A stretch of DNA of 15,903 nt from UBA987 sp047620825 (GCA_047620825.1 JBLHOC010000068.1:1-15903); one strand, 5' to 3'; positions 1 to 5,990 are shown, counted from the first letter of the stretch. Notes: generated by a model not told the origin, from the sequence alone. Numbers and translations: made by a program.

Positions 1-75
1 GATTATTCCCTCGTCTATCTTGGCACTGACGGACAAAACTGCAGCCTAGTGCATGCGCACCTTCCTTATGTATAG
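1..75 (+). CDS. Possible C-terminal end of a gene entering from the left (partial)
   Basis: Frame 1 is open from the first base to a TAG at 73-75 and gives 24 residues ending in VHAHLPYV. The other two plus-strand frames close earlier, at 46-48 and about 27-29. The segment is too short to show a domain. It is called only because the following genes run the same way and the reading is protein-like. It could equally be chance. No terminator hairpin is visible before the next gene. Confidence 0.3.
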   Translation, partial: DYSLVYLGTDGQNCSLVHAHLPYV

Positions 76-195
76 GTTGGGGCGCATATCATCCATGCTC
101 GAAATCAAGACTCAGACTCAAAACCCTTTTATAGCCAGCATTTCAACTTGTTCTAGACTGGCACTTCCTTAGAGCATTAATAGGTCATCACAATA

Positions 196-453
196 ATGAA
201 ACGCTTCTTTCTAACCTACGCACAAACCATGGAAAATTTGCTAATAAGCTCATCTCCCCGGATCAAGATGTACACATCTTTTAAAACAGGTACCAGTATC
301 AGTTACAGAGGTGGTTTCGCCAATAAACGCTCAGCTATGGATTTTGCCCAGCAGATAAACAATGCTACTGGCCAGCAAATCGCCTCCTATTACGGCAGTG
401 TTGACGTAAATAGAGATGATGCTTACCACATAGATACTAAGGCGGCGGAATAA
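196..453 (+). CDS. Hypothetical protein, 85 aa
   Basis: I do not recognise this protein. It is small and soluble, with no membrane segment. The first 25 residues are followed by a segment rich in G, S and T with aromatics (around residues 30-42), then an amphipathic stretch near residues 45-58 and an acidic tail. The ATG at 196 has a weak Shine-Dalgarno-like TAGGT about 10 bases upstream. The next gene starts one base after its stop, so the two are very probably co-transcribed and co-translated. It opens a run of very small genes that reaches 1721. Function unknown. Confidence 0.65.
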   Translation: MKRFFLTYAQTMENLLISSSPRIKMYTSFKTGTSISYRGGFANKRSAMDFAQQINNATGQQIASYYGSVDVNRDDAYHIDTKAAE

Positions 454-454
454 T

Positions 455-706
455 ATGGATATACGAGCTCGAATCGAAAAAATTAAAACGCCTGAAGATG
501 CTGAAAAGCAAATCACACTGGCCAAACAAAACGCCATGCGATTAAGAGCCGAAGCAAAAAAACAAACAACGTTAGCTGAAAAAGTCGCCAGCCAAGAAAA
601 GGTTAAATTGGCAGAGCGTGTCATGCGCGAGTTGAGACGATTAATTTGGGATATTGAAGATGTATTAGCAGCTGGTAAGCCGGCCACCAGCGTACTAAAG
701 AATTAG
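455..706 (+). CDS. Small coiled-coil protein, 83 aa
   Basis: This is an almost entirely helical, highly charged protein. Residues about 5-65 are rich in K, E, A, R and Q with heptad-like spacing and no prolines after residue 13, which suggests one long coiled coil. It contains no Cys and no membrane segment. The family is not recognised; phage- and plasmid-borne structural or DNA-associated accessory proteins often look like this, but that is only analogy. Its ATG lies one base after the stop of the 85-aa gene, with AAGG and GGA in the end of that gene available as ribosome-binding sequence. Confidence 0.65.
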   Translation: MDIRARIEKIKTPEDAEKQITLAKQNAMRLRAEAKKQTTLAEKVASQEKVKLAERVMRELRRLIWDIEDVLAAGKPATSVLKN

Positions 707-719
707 CACAAGCAGGATC

Positions 720-827
720 ATGACGGCACGAATAATAATGCATCCCACAAATCCGATTTATAGCGACGTTACCCCTATTTGGCATAATGAGTGCTCAAAC
801 CAACCACGGAGCGCCACACATGCCTAA
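720..827 (+). CDS. Possible 35-aa ORF overlapping the next start
   Basis: An ATG at 720 opens 35 codons ending in TAA at 825-827, overlapping the proposed ATG at 820 of the next gene by 8 bases. Overlaps like this usually mean translational coupling. The product begins MTARIIMHPTNP and has no recognisable domain. Against it, AGGA at 714-717 is only two bases from the ATG, closer than usual. A second in-frame ATG at 738 has no clear ribosome-binding site. This is a tentative call. Confidence 0.25.
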   Translation: MTARIIMHPTNPIYSDVTPIWHNECSNQPRSATHA

Positions 828-1014
828 AGCAACCAAGACAATCCAAGTGAAAACTGTATTTGGCGGCACAGCCCGTGTACTGAAAGCGGATGTTGAAACA
901 GATATGGAGCGTTTGTCGTTGTACACACCGCAAGGGCGACAATTAAGAGCACAAGGCGCACATTTTATGTTGCCACACCCCATCGCCATATACAGAGAAA
1001 ACTTGGTGTTATAG
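820..1014 (+). CDS. Hypothetical protein, 64 aa
   Basis: I do not recognise the product. It begins MPKATKTIQVKTVFGG, is basic at the N terminus, and alternates beta-like segments (IQVKTVF, ARVLKADV) with polar turns, suggesting a small beta-rich fold. I prefer the ATG at 820 to the in-frame ATG at 787. GGAG sits at 808-811, eight bases before 820, whereas nothing like a ribosome-binding site precedes 787. The shorter start also removes an unlikely N-terminal MSAQTNHGAPH. It lies in the small-gene run and may be coupled to the 35-aa ORF that ends across its start. Confidence 0.6.
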   Translation: MPKATKTIQVKTVFGGTARVLKADVETDMERLSLYTPQGRQLRAQGAHFMLPHPIAIYRENLVL

Positions 1015-1070
1015 GGCATTAGAGAAGCGTACTTAGCAGAAATACATTTTATCAAATTAAGGGGCAATAT

Positions 1071-1253
1071 ATGCAAAACGTCAATCAGATTGAATTAGCA
1101 AAGTTACAAAAGGCCATAGGTCAATCCATCATTGCAGAAGATGGTATTCGCGCCACGTTGAGCCTGTTATCGCAGGCTGTAGCTGATATCCAAACCATGT
1201 TGCAATCATCTGAGAATGCCGAACTGGATGATATGAAATATTTACTGCACTAA
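1071..1253 (+). CDS. Hypothetical helical protein, 60 aa
   Basis: The product is short, acidic and predicted helical. Residues 5-50 are largely leucine, alanine, isoleucine and glutamine with polar residues between, compatible with a small helical bundle or dimeric coiled coil. It has no Cys and no membrane segment. A purine-rich AAGGGG around 1060 precedes the ATG at a normal distance. The next gene follows after 13 bases, so the two are probably co-transcribed. Family not recognised. Confidence 0.6.
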   Translation: MQNVNQIELAKLQKAIGQSIIAEDGIRATLSLLSQAVADIQTMLQSSENAELDDMKYLLH

Positions 1254-1266
1254 TAAGGGGATTGCT

Positions 1267-1479
1267 ATGACTTTACTGCCATTTATTGTCCTGTTTACAG
1301 ATACGACCTTTACCTTGCCTGAATGGTTATTATTTCAGGCCGAAGATAGCGAACATGCAGAAGAACAATTGCTTTCGGAAAACCCCAGTGCAGATGTGAC
1401 GTGGATTGTGCAAACAGATGACGTTGATATTGGGTTTGAGACTTATCACCGTGAATCGACGTGTGAGGAAACGGCATGA
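1267..1479 (+). CDS. Hypothetical acidic protein, 70 aa
   Basis: The N terminus is hydrophobic (MTLLPFIVLF) but too short and too soon polar for a confident signal peptide. From residue 25 on, the protein is strongly acidic, with many E and D residues. It shows a pattern of an aromatic beta strand, a helix with AEDSEHAEEQLL, and another strand (VTWIVQT), which looks like a compact alpha/beta mini-domain. AGGGG at about 1256-1260 is a good ribosome-binding site. Its TGA is fused with the next ATG as ATGA (1476-1479), so it is translationally coupled to the following gene. Unrecognised. Confidence 0.65.
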   Translation: MTLLPFIVLFTDTTFTLPEWLLFQAEDSEHAEEQLLSENPSADVTWIVQTDDVDIGFETYHRESTCEETA

Positions 1480-1721
1480 GCCAGGATTATATTCACATAT
1501 TTGGATGGCAGACAGAGCAGGCATTTAATGCTGACAACAATATCGACACTGCCAAGCATATTGATTCGGTTGCACAACATGATGATTGGCAAAGTGCTGT
1601 GGCTGAAATCGTTAGCGATAGCCTAGATAGCTATTTTTATATAACAGTAGAGGACGAGAACGGGAACATTGTTTCTGATTCGGATTCTTACCACACTAAA
1701 TCCGTTATCTCAGGCTGTTAA
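1476..1721 (+). CDS. Hypothetical acidic protein, 81 aa
   Basis: Its start overlaps the previous stop by four bases (ATGA), and AGGAA at 1466-1470 sits five bases ahead, so coupling to the 70-aa gene is clear. The protein is acidic, with aromatic beta-like segments at both ends (YIHIFGWQT and YFYITVEDENG) and a helix between. Both it and its partner end in D/E/S/T-rich tails, so the pair may be related or act together, but I see no known domain. It is the last gene of the plus-strand run and faces a minus-strand gene whose stop lies 41 bases away. No strong terminator hairpin is visible between them. Confidence 0.65.
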   Translation: MSQDYIHIFGWQTEQAFNADNNIDTAKHIDSVAQHDDWQSAVAEIVSDSLDSYFYITVEDENGNIVSDSDSYHTKSVISGC

Positions 1722-1762
1722 TGAAATCCAAACGTCTGAACGAACAAGTATTGGATATAACA

Positions 1763-2044
1763 TTACTTCCTTAAGGTTAGTACACTGTTCCAGCCAAGTG
1801 CGTAAGCGTGTTTTTCAGCATCAAGGCCAGCGTCATTAATGAGCTCAACTTGATCACCATTAGCAATTGAAGTGCGGGCTGACATTTCACCTTTACGCAT
1901 TGATTTCTCCAGTGCCGGTGACAGGTTCAGCAAAGCTTGCTTAACCAATTCTGGATTGCCGTACTTTAACTCAGCTAAGGTTTCTGCAGAGATGGTTTTC
2001 AATGGCTTTGGTGTTACCAAGCCCGGAATATCGTCAAAATCCAT
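1763..2044 (-). CDS. Hypothetical protein, 93 aa
   Basis: This soluble protein has an unstructured proline-containing N terminus (MDFDDIPGLVTPKP), then helical segments at about residues 19-50 and 73-85. It has no Cys and no membrane segment. An AGGAAA lies about 11 bases before the ATG. It sits downstream of the RES toxin on the same strand, separated by 138 bases that contain one copy of the TTTGTGGCCA element, so it may have its own promoter rather than belong to the toxin operon. Function unknown. Confidence 0.6.
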   Translation of the reverse strand: MDFDDIPGLVTPKPLKTISAETLAELKYGNPELVKQALLNLSPALEKSMRKGEMSARTSIANGDQVELINDAGLDAEKHAYALGWNSVLTLRK

Positions 2045-2141
2045 AAATTAAAGGTTTCCTATTTAGTTAATTATTTTCAATCTTTTAGTTCAGAATCTAG
2101 GGCGTATTAAATGCATTATGGATTGATGTGTTCGCCGCATT

Positions 2142-2154
2142 TCTGGCCACAAAT
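2142..2154 (-). promoter_or_regulatory. TTTGTGGCCA element, copy 1
   Basis: Read on the minus strand this is ATTTGTGGCCAGA, identical over 13 bases to the copy at 4195-4207 and matching over 10 bases the copy at 3346-3355. It ends 98 bases before the ATG of the 93-aa minus-strand gene. It may be a regulator-binding site; no protein partner is known. Confidence 0.35.
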
Positions 2155-2182
2155 GGAGTTCGTAGCTACAAAGATAGCCGTA

Positions 2183-2872
2183 TCATAAGCATACCTGTGA
2201 CACTTTAAGCACATTGATTATCTGATTATCCTTCTTTCGCCACTGATATTTAAAGTGTTCTGTCTGTACGGGTAAGGTAAGTGCTTTTGGATTGAATACC
2301 GCGACACATTCGCCACCAGCATGTCGGACACTGTTATAAACCAAACCATCACTGCCGTTAGCCCGCATTCTTTTGGCGAAAGATTGGGATTGTGCGTAAT
2401 CCTCTTTATCGTGCAGATCATTAAATGCAATGCCGCGTATATCGTGCATAGGTGACACCACGCGATTTACATAGCAGCGCATTGTAATTTCAGTATCTGG
2501 CTCATTCGTGCGTCTTAAGAAGTTCTCTCGATGAAATACCGTTTCTTTTATTGCTGTGTTTAAGTACTTGGCGCCATAGTAAACGCCGTAATGGGTGCCG
2601 TCTGTAAACCGACTGGCTATTCCTATATGGGTAAAAGCCGCCATGACTGGCGTAGAGCCCACACCGCTTATACGTTGGTATACGGGTACTAAGTTTAAGT
2701 CGCCCACTTCTTGTCTTATGCGATCATTGGTCAATGACTCAATGGCATAGGCCATATCGAGATCATCAGGGTCAACCACTTCTTCGAACAATCCGATAGG
2801 GGGAAACTGACTGGGAATAAGTCTGTGAAGCTTTTTCCAATCTAATGTTATGGTATCAACCACGTTGAGCAT
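2183..2872 (-). CDS. RES-domain toxin of a type II toxin-antitoxin system
   Basis: RES toxins are ADP-ribosyltransferase-fold enzymes; known members (MbcT, Res, ParT) degrade NAD+ or ADP-ribosylate a host enzyme. The catalytic pattern is visible: R88 in SRF (family GRF), a Tyr pair at 98-99, E110 in TAIKE (family tALaE), and S181 in YNSVR followed by GGECVAVFNP. The C-terminal stretch FKYQWRKKDNQIINV matches the usual tail of the larger RES group. At 229 aa it is full length, and all three signature positions (R, E, S) are kept, so it looks active. Its ATG lies inside the antitoxin gene, overlapping it by 17 bases, so the two are translated in a coupled way. Function is from family; the exact target is unknown. 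Confidence 0.92.
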   Translation of the reverse strand: MLNVVDTITLDWKKLHRLIPSQFPPIGLFEEVVDPDDLDMAYAIESLTNDRIRQEVGDLNLVPVYQRISGVGSTPVMAAFTHIGIASRFTDGTHYGVYYGAKYLNTAIKETVFHRENFLRRTNEPDTEITMRCYVNRVVSPMHDIRGIAFNDLHDKEDYAQSQSFAKRMRANGSDGLVYNSVRHAGGECVAVFNPKALTLPVQTEHFKYQWRKKDNQIINVLKVSQVCL

Positions 2873-3245
2873 CCAAGTACCGTCTTGTTTCTAACAATTG
2901 CACCATGCTTCCCTTGGCCATGTAGTCCAAAGCAGATAACCCACCAAAGGCCTCATTCTCTTTACGAGGCCATGCATCGGCTTGCTGTCTTGTGGGGAAT
3001 AACACACCTAACGCTTTATAAATGCCCATGATGTAAGAGCAACGTTCAAGTGTGTCTATTGAAATTGAGCTTGCCTCACCTTTTTTCCATTTATAAAACG
3101 TGCCTTGAGAGGGAAAACCCAATAACGCCATTTGAGTCTGGTTTTTTACGCCCCACTTTTCCATGATGTTGAAAAAGGTTTTCAGAGCGACGGATGCAGC
3201 TTTTTGTTTATCCTGATTGATAAGTTCGTAAGCAACGGCGTTCAT
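2856..3245 (-). CDS. Xre/MbcA/ParS-type antitoxin (DUF2384)
   Basis: This is the antitoxin partner of the RES toxin. Residues about 30-75 form a helix-turn-helix region (NQTQMALLGFPSQGTFYKWK), and residues about 75-129 match the C-terminal toxin-binding domain of MbcA/ParS/Xre antitoxins (PRKENEAFGG, then MVQLLETRRYLDAQRG). In known pairs this C terminus inserts into the RES active site and the HTH represses the operon promoter. I chose the ATG at 3245 because AAGGTG lies six bases upstream. The longer in-frame start at 3290 would add 15 residues overlapping the promoter. The gene order, antitoxin first with overlapping toxin, is the standard one. Confidence 0.9.
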   Translation of the reverse strand: MNAVAYELINQDKQKAASVALKTFFNIMEKWGVKNQTQMALLGFPSQGTFYKWKKGEASSISIDTLERCSYIMGIYKALGVLFPTRQQADAWPRKENEAFGGLSALDYMAKGSMVQLLETRRYLDAQRG

Positions 3246-3276
3246 GTTAATCACCTTAGTATTAAAGTCTAAGGCT

Positions 3277-3306
3277 ATTGTAGTACACATATATAGTAAT
3301 ACTCAA
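3277..3306 (-). promoter_or_regulatory. Candidate promoter of the Xre/RES operon
   Basis: On the minus strand TTGAGT (3306-3301) and TACAAT (3282-3277) are separated by 18 bases, close to a sigma-70 promoter, and lie 32 bases before the antitoxin ATG. The spacer includes AGTATTACT, an odd-centred palindrome that could form part of an autoregulatory operator. Prediction by eye only. Confidence 0.4.
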
Positions 3307-3345
3307 ATAAGATACATATCTATACTATAAAGGTTGTTGTGTATT

Positions 3346-3355
3346 TGGCCACAAA
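3346..3355 (-). promoter_or_regulatory. TTTGTGGCCA element, copy 2
   Basis: Read on the minus strand this is TTTGTGGCCA. It ends 101 bases before the antitoxin ATG, nearly the same distance as copy 1 from its gene (98 bases), and points the same way relative to its gene. Confidence 0.35.
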
Positions 3356-3405
3356 CCTCATGCGTACTGTGTAGCGACAATAAAGTCTTAAACAATCCAT
3401 ACATT

Positions 3406-3449
3406 AATCCATGTATGGATACATGGATTGAACATATGTACATTTGTTC
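3406..3449. repeat. Two adjacent inverted repeats
   Basis: 3406-3429 is a perfect inverted repeat, AATCCATGTAT-GG-ATACATGGATT, with 11-bp arms. It abuts 3430-3449, GAACATATGTACATTTGTTC, a 20-bp palindrome with one mismatched pair around an ATGTACAT core. An imperfect extra copy of the first arm (AATCCATACAT) starts at 3394. The symmetry makes both strands encode similar spurious peptides here (each contains MYICSI), so the short ORFs crossing this area are not called. These repeats could be operators, a partition site or part of an origin; none of these is demonstrated. Confidence 0.75.
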
Positions 3450-3558
3450 GATTAATTCTTTCCACGTTGAAATAGACTCAAACAACATAGTCAACATCAC
3501 TATTGCAGTTTTAGTTAATCGAGCAAAGGCTTGTCTGATGTAGTGTGCAAGCTAATAA

Positions 3559-3598
3559 GACTTTACGTAAAAGCGTACGTACGCTTTTACGTAAAGTC
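3559..3598. repeat. Perfect 40-bp palindrome with nested palindromes
   Basis: The 20 bases 3559-3578 are exactly the reverse complement of 3579-3598, with no spacer. Allowing one mismatch it grows to 50 bp (3554-3603, 24 of 25 pairs). Each arm contains its own palindrome TTTACGTAAA, and the centre is GCGTACGTACGC, so three symmetric sites lie side by side. There is no T-run, so it is not a typical terminator. It sits just upstream of a tiny ORF and the 92-aa gene. Protein-binding site, cruciform-forming site or replication/transfer element are all possible. Confidence 0.9.
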
Positions 3599-3621
3599 GT
3601 ATTTCAAAGAGGTCGTCATCC

Positions 3622-3696
3622 ATGTCAGTTTTTGCAGAAAGCATTACCAAGACCCTTTCCATTATGTGGCGTGAATTGACATATATTGGATACTGA
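3622..3696 (+). CDS. Possible 24-aa small ORF or leader peptide
   Basis: The ATG at 3622 is preceded by AGAGGT nine bases upstream, one of the better ribosome-binding sequences in this area, and opens 24 codons (MSVFAESITKTLSIMWREL then TYIGY). It lies between the 40-bp palindrome and the 92-aa gene, ending 27 bases before that gene's start. This position suits a leader peptide or a coupled small protein. No homologue is recognised and so short an ORF can be chance. Confidence 0.3.
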   Translation: MSVFAESITKTLSIMWRELTYIGY

Positions 3697-3723
3697 GCTT
3701 ACTGTCATTACGGAGTTAAGTTC

Positions 3724-4002
3724 ATGAATTACAATCGCACTTTCCACGGTTTCCCTGCCCTTCCTAAACAGCTTATGATTGGCTATGGCGAGTTAAAATG
3801 TTGTTATACGGGTAAGGTCTTTGCTAACGCGATTACCGATGCTTACAACAAATATACTGCTGATTTTAACAACACCAATTATAGAGCCACCCAGGAATTT
3901 TTACTTGATCAGAGGTTTCGCTACCTCCATATGTGCATGTTAGAACCATTCGAAGGCGTGTTTGTTAAGCAAGAAGATAACGCCCCTGCAAAAGCTGCTT
4001 AG
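3724..4002 (+). CDS. Hypothetical protein, 92 aa
   Basis: The product is unrecognised. It is rich in aromatic residues, with Tyr and Phe throughout, and has a CC pair at residues 26-27 followed by a helical central part. The C terminus EDNAPAKAA is a disordered tail. There is no signal peptide or membrane segment. GGAG lies about nine bases before the ATG. Directly after the stop, GCGA-AGT-TCGC followed by a run of six T about five bases later resembles a short, weak intrinsic terminator, so this may be a single-gene unit controlled by the palindrome region upstream. Confidence 0.65.
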   Translation: MNYNRTFHGFPALPKQLMIGYGELKCCYTGKVFANAITDAYNKYTADFNNTNYRATQEFLLDQRFRYLHMCMLEPFEGVFVKQEDNAPAKAA

Positions 4003-4194
4003 GGCGAAGTTCGCATTGGTTTTTTCTTGATTATTCGGTGGCAAGTGTGACAAGACCTATTGAAGTCGGTCAAGGGTCAACGGCAAGCGTCGCAAAATAC
4101 AACTAAATGTTGCTTCAAATAGCACATTAGAATAGTAAGCTGGCCACTCCACAAAATATCAAAACATAAGAAATTTTTAAACTTGTCCATCCCA

Positions 4195-4207
4195 ATTTGT
4201 GGCCAGA
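4195..4207 (+). promoter_or_regulatory. TTTGTGGCCA element, copy 3, with overlapping inverted repeat
   Basis: ATTTGTGGCCAGA is identical to copy 1 and in the same orientation relative to the downstream gene, whose ATG is about 50 bases away. Here it also forms an inverted repeat: GTGGCC (4199-4204) with GGCCAC (4212-4217), seven bases apart, suggesting a dimeric binding site. Confidence 0.4.
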
Positions 4208-4257
4208 TGTCGGCCACTTGAGACAATAGTGTTGAATTTAAACAAAGGGTCAACACC

Positions 4258-4842
4258 ATGTTTCAAGCCAACTTATTCGACACTGACGTTAATGTATCCA
4301 CCCCTATCAGTTTCCCTGCTCCCGTTAATATCAAAGCTTATTTCAGTGGTAATAGTTTGGTTAAAGACGGTGTTTTTACCTGCACTGTAGGCACAGGTGC
4401 AAAGGCAGAAGATAGACCAACCTATGTTGAAGATGCCATCCTTGTTTATCGCAATCTCAATAAGCCTAAGTACTTCTCTATGAAACAAGCTGGTGGCGCT
4501 TTAAAAGGGAAAGTGAGCGGGTATGCCCAATCGATTGTCGTGAAAAACCCTTGCTTTAAAATTTCAGAAGCTTCAAGACAAAGAGTACTGAGAACCAACC
4601 GTAACGTGCACAGTTACGTTACAGGTGAATTTGTTGATGCCTTTGATGGTCAACCCGATATATCGGCGTTAACTGATTATGTGCGCGTTACTTATTCACC
4701 CTACGTAGGCAATTTTTACTATACGTTTGAGCGGGATGCTGATGGTCAACTTATCAAAGATTCTATTCAACCGTTTAAAAACGTTGAAGCCTATACCCAT
4801 GCCATCGTCAACGGCAGCGATGTTTTACTGTGTTGTCTTTAA
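4258..4842 (+). CDS. Hypothetical protein, 194 aa
   Basis: I do not recognise this protein. Features seen: a mostly beta-like sequence with many short hydrophobic/aromatic strands; a basic central segment around residues 80-125 (NKPKYFSMKQ, SRQRVLRTNRN); and an aromatic-rich part near residue 155 (GNFYYTFERDADG). It has no signal peptide or membrane segment, and ends in LLCCL. AAGGG at 4245-4249 gives a good ribosome-binding site eight bases from the ATG. The 10-base string containing it, AAGGGTCAAC, also occurs at 4072-4081. The gene stands alone, with more than 100 bases on either side, and has the TTTGTGGCCA element ahead of it. Confidence 0.7.
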   Translation: MFQANLFDTDVNVSTPISFPAPVNIKAYFSGNSLVKDGVFTCTVGTGAKAEDRPTYVEDAILVYRNLNKPKYFSMKQAGGALKGKVSGYAQSIVVKNPCFKISEASRQRVLRTNRNVHSYVTGEFVDAFDGQPDISALTDYVRVTYSPYVGNFYYTFERDADGQLIKDSIQPFKNVEAYTHAIVNGSDVLLCCL

Positions 4843-4889
4843 GATGAATCATTTAATTCAATAGAAGTGCCAAAAACGACACCTCTGTT

Positions 4890-4919
4890 TTGAATGCCTT
4901 CATTTTCACCCTGTAATAT
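4890..4919 (+). promoter_or_regulatory. Candidate sigma-70 promoter for the 182-aa gene
   Basis: TTGAAT (4890-4895) and TAATAT (4914-4919) are 18 bases apart and lie 33 bases before the ATG at 4953. Just upstream, an imperfect hairpin AGAAGTG...CACCTCT followed by GTTTT (about 4863-4890) could end transcription from the previous gene. Confidence 0.4.
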
Positions 4920-4952
4920 TACTCATACTGATATCAAAACAGGTTAATAAAT

Positions 4953-5501
4953 ATGTACGTAAATTCATTCATTGCCGCTATTGAGCGAACCAAGCGGTTT
5001 GAACTAACACAACCCATTTTGTTCATGTCGCCAGGTTCAATTTTGAATCAGGACCATATGATCAAGATAGCAGCAGCAATTGAAACGGAATCGGTTCAGA
5101 CTAAGAACAAAGATATTGCTCAAGGTGCATTCGTTTTCCATGATCGCTTTAAGCGTGAAATTGAAAAGATAATTGGCTCTCCTACTTACTACACACTGGG
5201 TTTTGTGAAAGTAGACGATAAAGAATTGTTTAAGACCAGCGAAGATAAACTGGAGCAGCTTCTAAGTGACAAAATCCACTTTTCAGAAGGCGTTAATATG
5301 CACGCCTGGCTTACCTTGCCCACCATGGAAATTATAGACTTAACACTGGCCACTACACTAGGGTATCAATTGAATACACCTGAACTGCTGGGCTTGATAG
5401 TCAGTGGACATGCTGACAGCCAGAGTATTAAATATACGCCTCAAATAGTTGGCATCGAATACTTAGAGCGCATTGGGGCGTTGATAGCGTTATCTGCTTA
5501 A
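4953..5501 (+). CDS. Hypothetical protein, 182 aa; HAWLxLP...EIIDLT segment
   Basis: The family is not firmly recognised. Residues 115-135 read NMHAWLTLPTMEIIDLTLATT. The spacing of His117 and Asp129 within HxW...IID-T resembles the His/Asp part of transglutaminase-like (papain-fold) domains. However, the protein contains no cysteine at all, so a catalytic role of that kind is unlikely; it would be an inactive relative or a chance likeness. The flanking YYTLGFVKVDDKELFKTSE fits a beta-hairpin before that core. No signal peptide or membrane segment is present. It has its own candidate promoter and stands as a single-gene unit. Sure as a gene; unsure of its kinship. Confidence 0.7.
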   Translation: MYVNSFIAAIERTKRFELTQPILFMSPGSILNQDHMIKIAAAIETESVQTKNKDIAQGAFVFHDRFKREIEKIIGSPTYYTLGFVKVDDKELFKTSEDKLEQLLSDKIHFSEGVNMHAWLTLPTMEIIDLTLATTLGYQLNTPELLGLIVSGHADSQSIKYTPQIVGIEYLERIGALIALSA

Positions 5502-5585
5502 TAAAAATGGCAGAGGAGCAGAAAGTCGAAGTCTAGCCGGGCAAAGTATTTTATAGTTGAGTTTTCTAAGTTGGATTTTACGTAC

Positions 5586-5840
5586 ATGATTAAAATACTC
5601 GCCATATTACTTGCCTGCCTTTCTTTTGGTGTGCTTGCAGATGAAGTTTGTCAGAGCACCGATTCGAGCTTTGTGCATCAGGTTTGCTACGACAAGGAGC
5701 GGGCCGTGTTACGACTATTGTTAAAAGACCGATTTTATCAATATTGTGGTGTTTCCCCCGCTGTCCATGCCTCTCTTATAAATGCCTCATCGAAAGGCAG
5801 CTACTTTAATCAATACATTAAAGGTCGATACCGCTGCTAG
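5586..5840 (+). CDS. Exported KTSC-domain protein, 84 aa
   Basis: Residues about 27-82 match the KTSC domain, a small module found alone or beside other enzymes: VCYDKERAVLRLLLKD, then FYQYCGVSPAVHASLINAS and SKGSYFNQYIKGRY. Its function is not settled. The N terminus MIKILAILLACLSFGVLADE is a good signal peptide, probably cleaved after Ala18. LLAC at residues 8-11 is a less likely lipoprotein box. Five cysteines remain after Ala18 if Cys84 is counted, fitting a disulfide-containing periplasmic protein. I chose the ATG at 5586 over the in-frame TTG at 5571 because it places the basic residue and hydrophobic core properly. Most KTSC proteins are cytoplasmic, so secretion is notable. Confidence 0.8.
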   Translation: MIKILAILLACLSFGVLADEVCQSTDSSFVHQVCYDKERAVLRLLLKDRFYQYCGVSPAVHASLINASSKGSYFNQYIKGRYRC

Positions 5841-5990
5841 TTGGAATAATCAGGTAAACATACCCACACCGATGTAAAAAATGTAGCCCTCCAAACATTC
5901 CTTTGCTGACTTATTTTGTGGCGTCATGTTCGGTTGATGCGATCCTTTATCTAAAGCATTTTTCAATTTATTTAAGGGGTCTTAGCGACT

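Noticed and set aside
331..687. 118-aa minus-strand ORF opposite the first small genes
   Set aside because: It is antisense to two genes joined by a one-base gap, has Ser/Ala/Phe-rich shadow composition, and has no ribosome-binding site.
3303..3543. Short ORFs on both strands (65 and 69 aa) crossing the inverted repeats
   Set aside because: They share the peptide MYICSI on opposite strands only because the DNA is palindromic; neither has a ribosome-binding site or protein-like composition.
3559..3598. The 40-bp palindrome as a Rho-independent terminator
   Set aside because: There is no T-tract after it and no gene ends just before it; a regulatory or replication-type site is more likely.
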